NCBI GenBank assembly: GCA_934661755.1
Contig: CAKUJM010000006.1
Location: 1 to 64,000, forward strand
Source: an uncultured Lentisphaeria bacterium
Lineage (GTDB): Bacteria > Verrucomicrobiota > Lentisphaeria > Oligosphaerales > Oligosphaeraceae
Direction of reading: 5' to 3'
Length of the DNA stretch: 64,000 nt
Shown here: positions 10,076 through 18,992 of the stretch, piece by piece
Layout: each line of letters begins with the position of its first letter
Numbering within the stretch: the first letter of the stretch is position 1
Position numbers and translations under genes: made by a program
The notes under the pieces: generated by a model
Seen by the model: the letters and a program-made list of their open reading frames with translations, nothing else
What the model was told of the DNA's origin: nothing
The model's database searches: none

Positions 10076-12316
10076 CTACTCCAGCATTTTCACCATCAGC
10101 GCAACAGTGGCGTCGAGAATGACATCCTCGTGCTTGGAGACATCCTCGAGCCACTCCGGATCATCCTCGTCATGATAGCGGTCCTTCTCATCGACATCGG
10201 ATTTGCGGACCGGCTGGTAGTGCTGGACTTGCTTGAGCAGGGCGTTCTCGTCCTTGCGGTATTGACGGCGGCCGTCCAAATCCATGGGGATCTGGCGTAT
10301 TTCGCGCTGGCGCCGGAAATCCTCCACCGCCTTGGCGTATGCGGCAAAGGCGGGATTCCGCTCCATGTACTGCTGGGCGAACTGCCGCAGCGACGGGAGC
10401 TTCTGGCTCACCTCGGAAAGATTGAACATGGCGTAGCTCACGGGGGCGATCTGATCCCACGGCAAAACATTCGGGTAGGTGCTCTCGGTGGTGTCCATGT
10501 ACTGCGCAAACGACGGGAAGACGATGTCGGGGACAACCCCGCGCTCCTGGGTCGATGAGCCGTTGATCCGGTAGAATTTGGCGATGGTCATCTTCAGGGT
10601 CCCGGGAGACTCGCTCCCGATGATGGAGCGGTTCTGGCGGATGGCGCCGTTGCGCTCCAGCGGAATGACGGTCTGGACGCTGCCCTTGCCATGGGTCGAT
10701 GCGTCGCCGACCACGATGGCGCGGCCGCGGTCCTGCAGCGCCGCGGCGACAATTTCCGATGCGGAGGCGCTATAGCGGTCGGTGAGCACGATCATCGGCC
10801 CCTTGTATACGGCATCCCCGGCGTCGGATTTCAACAGCTGGATGCCATCCTGGGCATCGCGGATCTGCACCACCGGGCCATTGCCCATGAAGAGCCCGGC
10901 GAGGGTCACGGCTTCGTCAAGCGATCCGCCGCCATTGCCGCGCAAATCGAGGATGAGGCCGTCGACGGCGCCGGACTGCCGGGCGGAACGGATCAGCGCC
11001 CTCACGTCACGGGTGGCGCTGACGAAACTCCGGCCGCTGTTGCGCCTGCCGAAATCCTGGTAGAAGCTGGGGAGGTAGATCTGGAGAATGCCGGCCTGCC
11101 TCCCGGATGGCAGCCGGGCGGTCAGGATCGTGCCCTGCGCCTCGGCGTCCTTCATCTTGATCTCGTCACGCACCAGCCGGACGACATGCTCGGACTCGGA
11201 CCCCGCCGGCATGATGGTGAGGAAGACCTCGCTGCCCTTGGGGCCGCGGATCTTCTGGACGACCTTGTCCAATGCCATGTCAGTGACATCCAGAGGCTCC
11301 TCGCGGCTGCTCTGGGCCACGGCGACAATGCGGTCGCCGGGATGCAGCTTGCCGCTGCGCTTGGCCGGCGAACCGGGCATGAGCTCAATGACGGTGACAT
11401 AGGAGTCACGGATGGACAAGGTGGCGCCGATGCCCTGCAGCGACAGGCTCATCCGCATGTTGAAGTCCTCCTGGCTGGCGGGCGCCATATAGCAGCTGTG
11501 CGGGTCGAAGAGCTCGCCGGCCGTGGAAAGGAAGATCTCCAGCACCTGGCTGATACCGGCGTCACGGCGCATCTTGTATGAGGAGATGAGCTGCCGCTTG
11601 TTCCGGGTGCGCACGTCCTCGCGCTTGAATGCCGGCGGCGCCGGATCGGCGGAATCGCCATCCGCCTTCTGGCGCTTTTCCTCCTCCCGGAGCATGTCGG
11701 AAAGCAGGACGTTCTTGACGCGCAGCCGCCAGCGCTCCTGCAGCTCCTGTTCGGTCCGGCACCACGGGATGTCCTCGTTGCGCCGGTAGATCGGCATCGT
11801 CTCCCTGACGGTGAAATCCTGGGGCTGGTCAAGCTGGACGATGCTGAAGCGGATGCACTCGATCATGCGTTCGAGCAGCCGCTGGTAGACGGCCAGCGGG
11901 AAGCGCAAATCGACCTTGCCGCCGGAGACGCCGGAACACAACCCGGGGATGTATCCCCGGAATTCGTCCAGGTCGGACTGCCGGAAGTAGATCCGGGCGG
12001 GATCCAGCGCGGCGAAGTAGGCGCGATACCACCGCTCGTTGGTTTCCGGAGTGAAGCGCGGATGGACGTAGTGGCTCTTGACCAGGTCGGTGGTCACCGC
12101 CCCGGCAATGAGCCGCTCCCGCACCGTCGGCTGCATCTGCGCGGGATGCTCGCCGGAGAGCTCCTCCACCAGCGACTCGATGGACGGACGGTCAATGCGA
12201 TGCTGCTGGACGCCCTGGCCGTCCAGGGGCGCGGAATCCTCCCGTGCGGCCAGGGGCGCGAAGGCCGCAAGAAGGCAAAGGAGGGGGGACAACAGGAGAT
12301 GTCGCAGGGAAATCAT
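10076..12316 (-). CDS. tail-specific (C-terminal processing) protease, Prc/Tsp type
   Basis: A 746-residue periplasmic serine protease with a signal peptide (residues 1-24, ending APLAA). An N-terminal helical region is followed by a PDZ domain (GIGATLSIRDSYVTVIELMPGSPA) and the S41 protease domain. The Ser lies in the YSASASEIVA block (about residue 520) and the Lys in GKGSVQT (about residue 544), forming the Ser-Lys dyad. A C-terminal extension as in E. coli Prc follows. It degrades or trims envelope proteins. It starts 6 bases after the DUF721 gene. Confidence 0.92.
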   Translation of the reverse strand: MISLRHLLLSPLLCLLAAFAPLAAREDSAPLDGQGVQQHRIDRPSIESLVEELSGEHPAQMQPTVRERLIAGAVTTDLVKSHYVHPRFTPETNERWYRAYFAALDPARIYFRQSDLDEFRGYIPGLCSGVSGGKVDLRFPLAVYQRLLERMIECIRFSIVQLDQPQDFTVRETMPIYRRNEDIPWCRTEQELQERWRLRVKNVLLSDMLREEEKRQKADGDSADPAPPAFKREDVRTRNKRQLISSYKMRRDAGISQVLEIFLSTAGELFDPHSCYMAPASQEDFNMRMSLSLQGIGATLSIRDSYVTVIELMPGSPAKRSGKLHPGDRIVAVAQSSREEPLDVTDMALDKVVQKIRGPKGSEVFLTIMPAGSESEHVVRLVRDEIKMKDAEAQGTILTARLPSGRQAGILQIYLPSFYQDFGRRNSGRSFVSATRDVRALIRSARQSGAVDGLILDLRGNGGGSLDEAVTLAGLFMGNGPVVQIRDAQDGIQLLKSDAGDAVYKGPMIVLTDRYSASASEIVAAALQDRGRAIVVGDASTHGKGSVQTVIPLERNGAIRQNRSIIGSESPGTLKMTIAKFYRINGSSTQERGVVPDIVFPSFAQYMDTTESTYPNVLPWDQIAPVSYAMFNLSEVSQKLPSLRQFAQQYMERNPAFAAYAKAVEDFRRQREIRQIPMDLDGRRQYRKDENALLKQVQHYQPVRKSDVDEKDRYHDEDDPEWLEDVSKHEDVILDATVALMVKMLE

Positions 12317-12322
12317 GGGGAT

Positions 12323-12757
12323 CTACTTTCCGGAGACCGTGAATTTAACCGCCGTGACCAGCCCGCCAGTCAGCCGGGAAAGCGAATCGCACAGCTGCTG
12401 GCGGAGCATCGGGGTGCACAGCGCATAAAGAACCGTGGGATTTGACACGCTTACTTCCAGGCAGTTCCCTTTCAGCTGGAGCGGCCGGGCCAATGTCCGC
12501 AGCGGCGCGCCGGTCAACTGGCCCCACTGCTGGACAATGCGGTTGAAAAGCGGCAACTCGGGACGCCTGAGCTCACGCATCACCTTCTCCACCAGCGGCG
12601 CCATGGCCTTGGCCTGGGGGTGCAGACACGCAAACGCCTCCTGGCGGGTCTGGTCGAAAAAGTCCGCCACGGCATCCTCCCGGCGCTTCTCAATGCGGTT
12701 CGGCTGGGAGCGCTTGCGCGCCAATGGCGCTTCGTTGGGGTCGCGGGAAAGATCCAT
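12323..12757 (-). CDS. DUF721 (DciA-like) protein
   Basis: A 144-residue protein whose second half matches the DUF721/DciA fold: a helix with FNRIVQQWGQLTGAPL, then beta strands (LKGNCLEVSVSNPTVLYAL) and a closing amphipathic helix. DciA proteins act as ancestral loaders of the replicative helicase DnaB. Basic N-terminal residues (RKRSQPNRIEKRRED) may bind nucleic acid. It lies between the hybrid kinase and the protease, with close spacing on both sides; the context does not add to its function. Confidence 0.72.
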   Translation of the reverse strand: MDLSRDPNEAPLARKRSQPNRIEKRREDAVADFFDQTRQEAFACLHPQAKAMAPLVEKVMRELRRPELPLFNRIVQQWGQLTGAPLRTLARPLQLKGNCLEVSVSNPTVLYALCTPMLRQQLCDSLSRLTGGLVTAVKFTVSGK

Positions 12758-12775
12758 GATTGCCTGTCAATCGGG

Positions 12776-15700
12776 CTATTGCAGCAATTTGTGCATGGTG
12801 GACATCAGCTGGGACAGTGATACCGGCTTGAGCAAGATGGCGTCGAACTCCTGGTCCTCGTTGTTGAAGAGGATGTCGGCGGTGACCGCGACCACCTTCA
12901 GCCGGGAAAGCGACGGGATGGCGTGGATGCGCCGCGCCAGCTCGGCGCCGCTCATCGCCGGCATCCGCAAGTCGGTGAAGACAATGTCCACCGCGGTGGA
13001 GCGCAGAATCCCGAGGGCCTCCTCGCCGGACGCGGCCTTGACCACCGGGATCCCCCGGGTCTTGAACATCGCCTCGAAGACCCGGATGTTGATGGGCGAG
13101 TCATCGACCAGCAACACATGCGGGATGCTCTCAAGCGCGGCAAGCCGGTGGTCGGCGCCCGGATGCGGCTCCTGGGGAACTGCGGCATCCCCGGAAGGGT
13201 GGACGTCGTTGAGCACCAGGGTGAAGGTGGAGCCGCTGCCGGGCTGGCTGGAGAGGGCGAGGTCGCCGCCCATGATCCTGGCCAGCCGCTGCGAAATGGT
13301 CAGCCCCAGCCCCGTGCCATTGCCGGTGCCGCCGTGCCTTTCCGACTGCACAAACGGACAGAAGATCATGGGCTGCATCTCCGCGGGAATGCCGCAACCG
13401 GTGTCCGACACGGCGATGGAAAGCACCCGCGACTCGTAGAGCGCCCGCACCTTCACCGACCCGCGATCGGTGAATTTGATCGCATTGCCGACCAGATTCA
13501 CCAGGACCTGCCGGACATAACGCACGTCCAGCATCAGCGACGGCATCGGCGGACACTCGAATGACAGCGACAATGACTTGTCGGCGGCCATCTGGCGGTA
13601 GGTCATCCGCAGCTCGTCGAAGATCTCCTGGACGCTGACCGGCGCCAGGACCACCTTCATCTGCTCCGACTCGATTTTCGAGAAGTCGAGGATGTTGTTG
13701 ATCAGCCCCAGCAGGCTCCGGGCGGCGAAGCGGATCCCCCCGGCATACTCGCGCTGCGGCCCCGGCAGCCCGCGGCACTCCTCCAGCAGCTCGGAGTACC
13801 CGATGACCGCATTGAGCGGGGTGCGCAACTCATGGCTCATGGTGGCCAGGAAGGTGCTCTTGGCCCTGGCGGCGGACTGGGCCTGGTCGCGGGCGCAGGA
13901 CAGCTCGTTGATGTATTCCTGGCGCAGGAGGATCAGCTCGATCATCCGGGCGATGGTCGGAATGACCTGCTTCTGGATCTCGGAAAGGCTGCCGCTGCGG
14001 CTGCGGAAGCTCAGCCCCCAGATCCCCCATGCCCGGCCATGCAGGAAGATCTGCATCACATAGAGGCGGCGGACATGGTGCCCGCGCAATATCCCCAGCC
14101 ACTGGCGCTCGCCGGCGGTCCTGGGGCGGGATCGCTCCGCGTCATCCTGGTCCTCGGCAAAGGGAATCCACTCGATCAGGCTGTGCCCGCGGGCGGACAG
14201 GGAACTCACCCAGTGCGGCGAGTGGTATTTCCCGATGAACGACGCCACAATCGGCTCGACGCCATTGGCGCAGTACTCGTCCACCACCTCCGGACGGCTG
14301 CCCTGGTCGTCGCCGTGGCGAACCAGATAGCAGCGGTCGCCATGGAAATGCTCGCAGAACAGCCGCAGGATGGTCGTGAAGGAGGCATTGGCATTGTTGT
14401 CCGGCAGCACCGCCGCCATGCATTCCTTCTGGATTTTCTCGTTCAAAGTCAGATTGTGGATGTCGTCGATGTCCACGCCAGTGCCCATCACCGCCGGAGT
14501 GTTGAAGACCTCCCTGGGCAGCTGGACAAAAGTGCCGATCTGGCGGCGGTTGCCCAAGTCGTATTCGATGACGCGCTGCCGCCCGGTGTTGAAGACATCG
14601 CGGATGGCGGAGCGGATCATGGCCCCCACGTCCTCGGGGAAATCGCCAATGCCACGGATGTGACGCGAAAAGAGGCTGGCGTGCGAGGTGAGGCCATTCC
14701 CGCTGTGGTAAAGCAGGATCCGCTCCTTCTCGTCAACCACCAGGATGCGCATCTGCAGGCTGGTGAAGACATCGCGGAGCTGCCGGATGAGCCGGCGGTA
14801 GCGCAGCCCGGCGAAAATGGACACCCCGGTGATCAGCAGCAGGCAGAGGATGGTGATTGCCACCAGCCAGACATATTCGCGGTAGGCAGTCAGGAAGGAC
14901 TCGTAGCGCCCGAGATACTTGGCGTGGTCGGGGACCTTCCCGGGGTCGATGCCATAGTGGACAAGCATCGGCTCCTTGAGGTAGAGCTTGACCGGCAGCG
15001 GCTGGTGAACCCGCGGCACGTGCTCCCCGGCCAGCAGCCGGATGGTCATCGCCGCGGCCGCAATGCCGGTCTTCACGCCGTCTTCCATGTAGCCGCCGAC
15101 AGTGCGGTATTGCAGCAGCGCGGTGTGCATGACGAACACCGGCAGGTCGCTGTTGCCAAAGAGATTGAAGAGATGCAGGATCGACGAGGCGTTGATCGCC
15201 CGGCGGTTGTACCACCCCTGGAAGAGCACCACGGCGTCATCCGCACACTCGCCGATCATCGCCAGCAGCTCGTCGGCATCCATCTTCTCATTGTCGGGGA
15301 TGATCAGGCGCAACTGCGGGAAGTCGTGGCGCAACGCCATGGCCTGCCGACGGCATTCCCGCCCCTTCAAATTCCACGGGGTGACCAGGAAGACGGTATG
15401 GCGACCGGGAAAAAGCCGCTCAATGAGCTCGAGATTCTCCCGAAGCCGGACCTGCTGGGGGATGTAATGGACATTGCCGCGCACGGGCAATGCGTCCTGC
15501 ATCCCGTCCGTCAGGCCGCAGACAATCACCGAAACCGACGCCGGAATGGTGCCAAGCTCGTTCCGGATCAGATCCAGCCCCACGCCGGAAAAGGCGACGA
15601 CGATCCGGTACTTCCCCTGGCGGATCTCCTCCAGGCGCCTCTGCAGCTCGATGGTCTTCTCCGGTGCGTATGGCGGATAGGCGGACTCCAGATACAGCTG

Positions 15701-15892
15701 GTCGATGGAGTACGATTCGCCGGAGCGGTTCAGCTGCTCCATGTACGTGCTGCTGGTCTGGAAGAACTGCACATACGAGGCATTGAACGGCGAGATGAGC
15801 AATATCCGCGCCGGGGCGCTGTCGGCATGCGCCGAAACGCCAAGGCAAAGACAGGCCAGCAACAACAGGATGGATAATCGGAGGCGGCCCAT
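12776..15892 (-). CDS. hybrid sensor histidine kinase with periplasmic binding domain and receiver
   Basis: About 1038 residues from the ATG at 15892 (MGRLRLSILLLLACLC, a signal peptide). An upstream in-frame start would overlap gcvH and is unlikely. Order: periplasmic ABC-substrate-binding-like sensor, membrane segment (VAITILCLLLITGVSIFAGL), PAS/GAF-like linker, HisKA with phospho-acceptor His at about 687 in TMSHELRTPLN, HATPase (N box LVNLVGNAIKF, G boxes DTGCGIP and GTGLGL), and a C-terminal receiver with phospho-acceptor Asp at about 974 (FTDLRMP). Signal and output partner are unknown; no separate response regulator is adjacent. Confidence 0.9.
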   Translation of the reverse strand: MGRLRLSILLLLACLCLGVSAHADSAPARILLISPFNASYVQFFQTSSTYMEQLNRSGESYSIDQLYLESAYPPYAPEKTIELQRRLEEIRQGKYRIVVAFSGVGLDLIRNELGTIPASVSVIVCGLTDGMQDALPVRGNVHYIPQQVRLRENLELIERLFPGRHTVFLVTPWNLKGRECRRQAMALRHDFPQLRLIIPDNEKMDADELLAMIGECADDAVVLFQGWYNRRAINASSILHLFNLFGNSDLPVFVMHTALLQYRTVGGYMEDGVKTGIAAAAMTIRLLAGEHVPRVHQPLPVKLYLKEPMLVHYGIDPGKVPDHAKYLGRYESFLTAYREYVWLVAITILCLLLITGVSIFAGLRYRRLIRQLRDVFTSLQMRILVVDEKERILLYHSGNGLTSHASLFSRHIRGIGDFPEDVGAMIRSAIRDVFNTGRQRVIEYDLGNRRQIGTFVQLPREVFNTPAVMGTGVDIDDIHNLTLNEKIQKECMAAVLPDNNANASFTTILRLFCEHFHGDRCYLVRHGDDQGSRPEVVDEYCANGVEPIVASFIGKYHSPHWVSSLSARGHSLIEWIPFAEDQDDAERSRPRTAGERQWLGILRGHHVRRLYVMQIFLHGRAWGIWGLSFRSRSGSLSEIQKQVIPTIARMIELILLRQEYINELSCARDQAQSAARAKSTFLATMSHELRTPLNAVIGYSELLEECRGLPGPQREYAGGIRFAARSLLGLINNILDFSKIESEQMKVVLAPVSVQEIFDELRMTYRQMAADKSLSLSFECPPMPSLMLDVRYVRQVLVNLVGNAIKFTDRGSVKVRALYESRVLSIAVSDTGCGIPAEMQPMIFCPFVQSERHGGTGNGTGLGLTISQRLARIMGGDLALSSQPGSGSTFTLVLNDVHPSGDAAVPQEPHPGADHRLAALESIPHVLLVDDSPINIRVFEAMFKTRGIPVVKAASGEEALGILRSTAVDIVFTDLRMPAMSGAELARRIHAIPSLSRLKVVAVTADILFNNEDQEFDAILLKPVSLSQLMSTMHKLLQ

Positions 15893-15935
15893 TTTGCAGG
15901 CGTCGCGCGGGGATTCCTTCCTTGATGCGCGGCGG

Positions 15936-16301
15936 CTATTTGCAGAACTCGCCGTACCCGACGCTGTCCATGAGGGCATCCAGATCGGCGGCATTGACAT
16001 CGCTGACGCGGCAGATCCAGCCATCGCCCTCCGGCGCGTCGTTCAGCGGCGACGGCTCGGCCTCCAGCGCAGAGTTGACTGCGACCACGGCGCCACCGGC
16101 AGGCATGAAGACATCCGAGCAGGCCTTGACGGACTCGATGGTGCAGAGGCGCTCGCCGGCGGCCAGCCGGATGCCCTCCTGAGGCAGTTCGATGAAGGTG
16201 ATCTCGCCGAGTTCGTCGGCGGCAAAACGGGTGATGCCGACCAGGGCCGTGCCATCGTCGGCCAGCTCAATCCACTGATGCTCCTTGCTGTACTTTTTCA
16301 T
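15936..16301 (-). CDS. gcvH: glycine cleavage system H protein
   Basis: A 121-residue lipoyl carrier protein. The start at 16301 (MKKYSKEHQWIEL) follows a good AGGAG site and overlaps the ispF stop by 4 bases (ATGA). The lipoylation site is the Lys in ESVKACSD at about residue 59. It shuttles the aminomethyl group between the P, T and L proteins of glycine cleavage. None of those is nearby, so the partner genes must lie elsewhere. Length and motifs are normal. Confidence 0.93.
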   Translation of the reverse strand: MKKYSKEHQWIELADDGTALVGITRFAADELGEITFIELPQEGIRLAAGERLCTIESVKACSDVFMPAGGAVVAVNSALEAEPSPLNDAPEGDGWICRVSDVNAADLDALMDSVGYGEFCK

Positions 16302-16780
16302 GGTAGTTCTCCTAGGATGATGGCCTGGGCGGCGATGGCTTCGCCGCGGCCGATGGCGTCCAGGCCCTCGTTGGTCTTGGCCTTGACGGAAATGCGCTCC
16401 GCCGGCACGGCAAAAAGCCTGGCGATTTCCTGCCGGATGGCGGGGATGGCCGGGGCCAGCCTGGGCGACTGGACGATGACGGTGCAGTCCAAATTCACCA
16501 GCCGCCACCCGGCAAGACGCGGATCATCAAGGACCCGCTGCAGCAGCTTGCGGCTGTCAAGATCCCGGAACTCCGGCAGGTGGTCGGGAAACCACTGGCC
16601 AATGTCGCCCAGGGCAAGACTGCCCAATAATGCGTCGATGATGGCATGCAGCAGCACATCGCCATCGGAGTGCGCCTGCTCGCCGCGGCCATCCCGGGTG
16701 GGGATGGCAACGCCGCCCAGCCTTAGCGGACGCCAGGTGCACAGCCGGTGGATGTCATAGCCTTGGCCAATTCTGAACAT
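16298..16780 (-). CDS. ispF: 2-C-methyl-D-erythritol 2,4-cyclodiphosphate synthase
   Basis: A 160-residue enzyme of the non-mevalonate isoprenoid pathway. The start at 16780 gives the canonical MFRIGQGYDIHRL. Zinc and substrate motifs are intact: DIH near the start, HSDGDVLLHAIIDALLG, and the C-terminal block AKTNEGLDAIGRGE. It overlaps gcvH by 4 bases, so the two are co-translated although metabolically unrelated. A structured inverted repeat lies 103-179 bases upstream. Confidence 0.94.
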   Translation of the reverse strand: MFRIGQGYDIHRLCTWRPLRLGGVAIPTRDGRGEQAHSDGDVLLHAIIDALLGSLALGDIGQWFPDHLPEFRDLDSRKLLQRVLDDPRLAGWRLVNLDCTVIVQSPRLAPAIPAIRQEIARLFAVPAERISVKAKTNEGLDAIGRGEAIAAQAIILGELP

Positions 16781-16882
16781 GGAGGAAGTATATGGAATGG
16801 AGCGGAAATGGAGCGGCCGGCGGTCGTGGGGACGATCGCTCCGCGACGCCGCAAACTGCACGACGGCCGCCTGGCGGTGGCG

Positions 16883-16959
16883 GCGTCTCGTAAACCCATG
16901 GCATTTTCGCCAGGACCGCCCGTGATGCCTGCGAAATCCCCGGCGGATCTACGAGACGC
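16883..16959. repeat. long imperfect hairpin upstream of ispF
   Basis: Perfect 10-base arms, GCGTCTCGTA at 16883-16892 and TACGAGACGC at 16950-16959, enclose a second pair, ATTTTCGCCAGG and CCTGCGAAAT, separated by unpaired internal stretches. The whole folds as a 77-base two-stem hairpin on either strand. It lies between the end of the sialate O-acetylesterase gene and ispF. No U-tract follows, so it is not a simple terminator. It could be a leader RNA, an operator or a small inverted-repeat element. Confidence 0.5.
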
Positions 16960-17021
16960 TACACTGGAAATATAGCCCGGCTGGGCGATGCTGATGGCCC
17001 CGCCGGAGCATATTTCCGGGA

Positions 17022-18992
17022 TTACCGCAGCGGCCAGCTGTCCGTGCGGAAGGGCGAGGCCGGCAGCCCGGCGGCATTGTAGAGGTTGCCGTCGGGGAAA
17101 TCTGCCCAGGAATAGCGCACCGCCAACGGATGCCGGACATCGGCGGCGCGCACCACGACCGTGCCGCCGTCGATGGTCGCGGTGCCGGGATGGAAGCTGC
17201 CGTCCTCGCCGGCGATGTAGAAGCCCCGCAACTGCTCGCCGTCCTTGGCGTGAAGCCCCCTGGCGTGGCGGAAGCAGATGCGGATGGCGCCATCCTCGAT
17301 GGATGATGACTCAAAGAGCGGCCCGTCGCCCTCCACGTCTTCGCGATGCTCGGCATGGCGCAGCGCCAATGCGGCCAAACGGAAGCCGACGACACGCTTG
17401 TCCTTCGGATGGATGTCCTGCTCCTCGCCGACGTCGATGGCTACGGCGATGGCGGCATTGGGGACACTCTGCGCCGCCTTGCGCTGGGATTCACGCAGCG
17501 CCGGCCAGACGCAGTTGCCGTCATATGGCTTGAGGTCACGGAATCCGGCCAGCTGCACGATGTAGAACGGGAAGTCGCCAATCCCCCAGTGATGACGCCA
17601 GTCGCGAATCAGGTTGGTCATCGCCTCCTCGTAGCGCAACGCCTGCTTGATGGTCTCGGCATTCTGCTCGCCCTGATACCAGATGGCGCCGTGGATGCCG
17701 TAGGGGATCAACGGTCGGATCATGCCGTCGAACAGCACCGACGGGACATTGGGATTGCCGGGGGTGAATGCCAGGCTCTCGTTCCAGGGCGAGACGATAT
17801 GCCCGGCATCAAACTCCATCGACGCCTTCCAGATGCCGGCCAGCGGCAATTTGCTGCCGTCGCCGCCAGCGGGGCGGATGCTATACTCCGACTCGCCGCC
17901 GACAAATCCGCCATCGTAGGCAAAGGAGTAGACGCGGATGGCGATGACATTGCGGGCGCCGGCCTTGACCAGGCGGGCGGGGACCCGATATTCCCGAGGC
18001 AGGTTCCACCAGCCGGTCTCGAAGCCGCCGCCAGTACGGCCGATCTCCTCGCCGTTGAAGTAAGCCACGTCATGCTTGTCTATGCCGCCGGTGTGGACCA
18101 GCAGGTCCTCGCCCGCCCATTCCGCAGGGATGTCGATTTCGCGGCGGAACCACGCGGCGCCATTGCCGCCCAGCCCCTGCGAAATCCACTCGCCGGGGAC
18201 ATCCATGTCCTTCCAGGCGGAATCGTCGAATTGCAGATCCGCCCAGCCCATGCCGACGCCGCGGTTGCCCGGATCCCGCTTGCAGAACTTCTCAAAGAAC
18301 TCCGCCTCGCACAAAGTGAAACGGTCCAGGATGTCGGTGGTCAGGCCATCCCAGGTTTGCGGATCGGTGTTGGCATGGTCCTTGCGCAGAAGCAGCTCGC
18401 GCTCGTATTCGCACTCCATTGCCGACTCGCGGCTGGTCCAGGTCTCCACGCAGGTGCCGCCCCAGCTGGAATGGATGATTCCGACCGGCACGCCGGTTTC
18501 CTCGCGCAGCTTCCATGCAAACCACAACGCCACTGCGGAAAAATTGGGCGAGTTCTCCGCGGTGGCCGGCAGCCACTGCCCCTTGAAGGACGACTGCGCG
18601 GCGCCGGAGGCATTGCGCGGAATGGTGATCATCCGCAGCGTCTCCGGATCGCGCACCATCTCGGCGAACTGGCGGCATTGATCCGGCGACTGGTTGAGCC
18701 TGAACTCCATGTTCGACTGGCCGGAAGCCAGCCAGACTTCGCCAATGCGCACGTCATTGACCGTGATGCTCTGGCCGTCACTGCGGTCGGTGACTGTCAA
18801 GACAAACGGCCCGCCGGCCTCCATCGGCGGCAGACGCAGCATGAACTGCCCGTCGCTGGACGACAGCGCATAGGCACACTGGCCATTGAGCTGCGCAAAG
18901 ATGACGCTTCTCGGCTGGGCGCTGCCCCAGACCGCAATCTGGCAACGGCGCTGGAAAATGGCGCCATCAGAGAAAATCGATGCTAATTTCAT
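17022..18992 (-). CDS. sialate O-acetylesterase
   Basis: A 656-residue SGNH-type esterase that removes O-acetyl groups from sialic acids or related sugars. The catalytic Ser lies in the block GQSNMEF at about residue 93. The later family block GAIWYQGEQNA is present. A jelly-roll domain of the glycoside hydrolase 2 type (LVHTGGIDKHDVAYFNGEE) is inserted between the two halves, as in many family members. No clear signal peptide precedes MKLASIFSDGAIFQ, so it may be cytoplasmic or the start may be mis-set. It overlaps mtaB by 4 bases. It suggests growth on host or algal glycans. Confidence 0.88.
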   Translation of the reverse strand: MKLASIFSDGAIFQRRCQIAVWGSAQPRSVIFAQLNGQCAYALSSSDGQFMLRLPPMEAGGPFVLTVTDRSDGQSITVNDVRIGEVWLASGQSNMEFRLNQSPDQCRQFAEMVRDPETLRMITIPRNASGAAQSSFKGQWLPATAENSPNFSAVALWFAWKLREETGVPVGIIHSSWGGTCVETWTSRESAMECEYERELLLRKDHANTDPQTWDGLTTDILDRFTLCEAEFFEKFCKRDPGNRGVGMGWADLQFDDSAWKDMDVPGEWISQGLGGNGAAWFRREIDIPAEWAGEDLLVHTGGIDKHDVAYFNGEEIGRTGGGFETGWWNLPREYRVPARLVKAGARNVIAIRVYSFAYDGGFVGGESEYSIRPAGGDGSKLPLAGIWKASMEFDAGHIVSPWNESLAFTPGNPNVPSVLFDGMIRPLIPYGIHGAIWYQGEQNAETIKQALRYEEAMTNLIRDWRHHWGIGDFPFYIVQLAGFRDLKPYDGNCVWPALRESQRKAAQSVPNAAIAVAIDVGEEQDIHPKDKRVVGFRLAALALRHAEHREDVEGDGPLFESSSIEDGAIRICFRHARGLHAKDGEQLRGFYIAGEDGSFHPGTATIDGGTVVVRAADVRHPLAVRYSWADFPDGNLYNAAGLPASPFRTDSWPLR

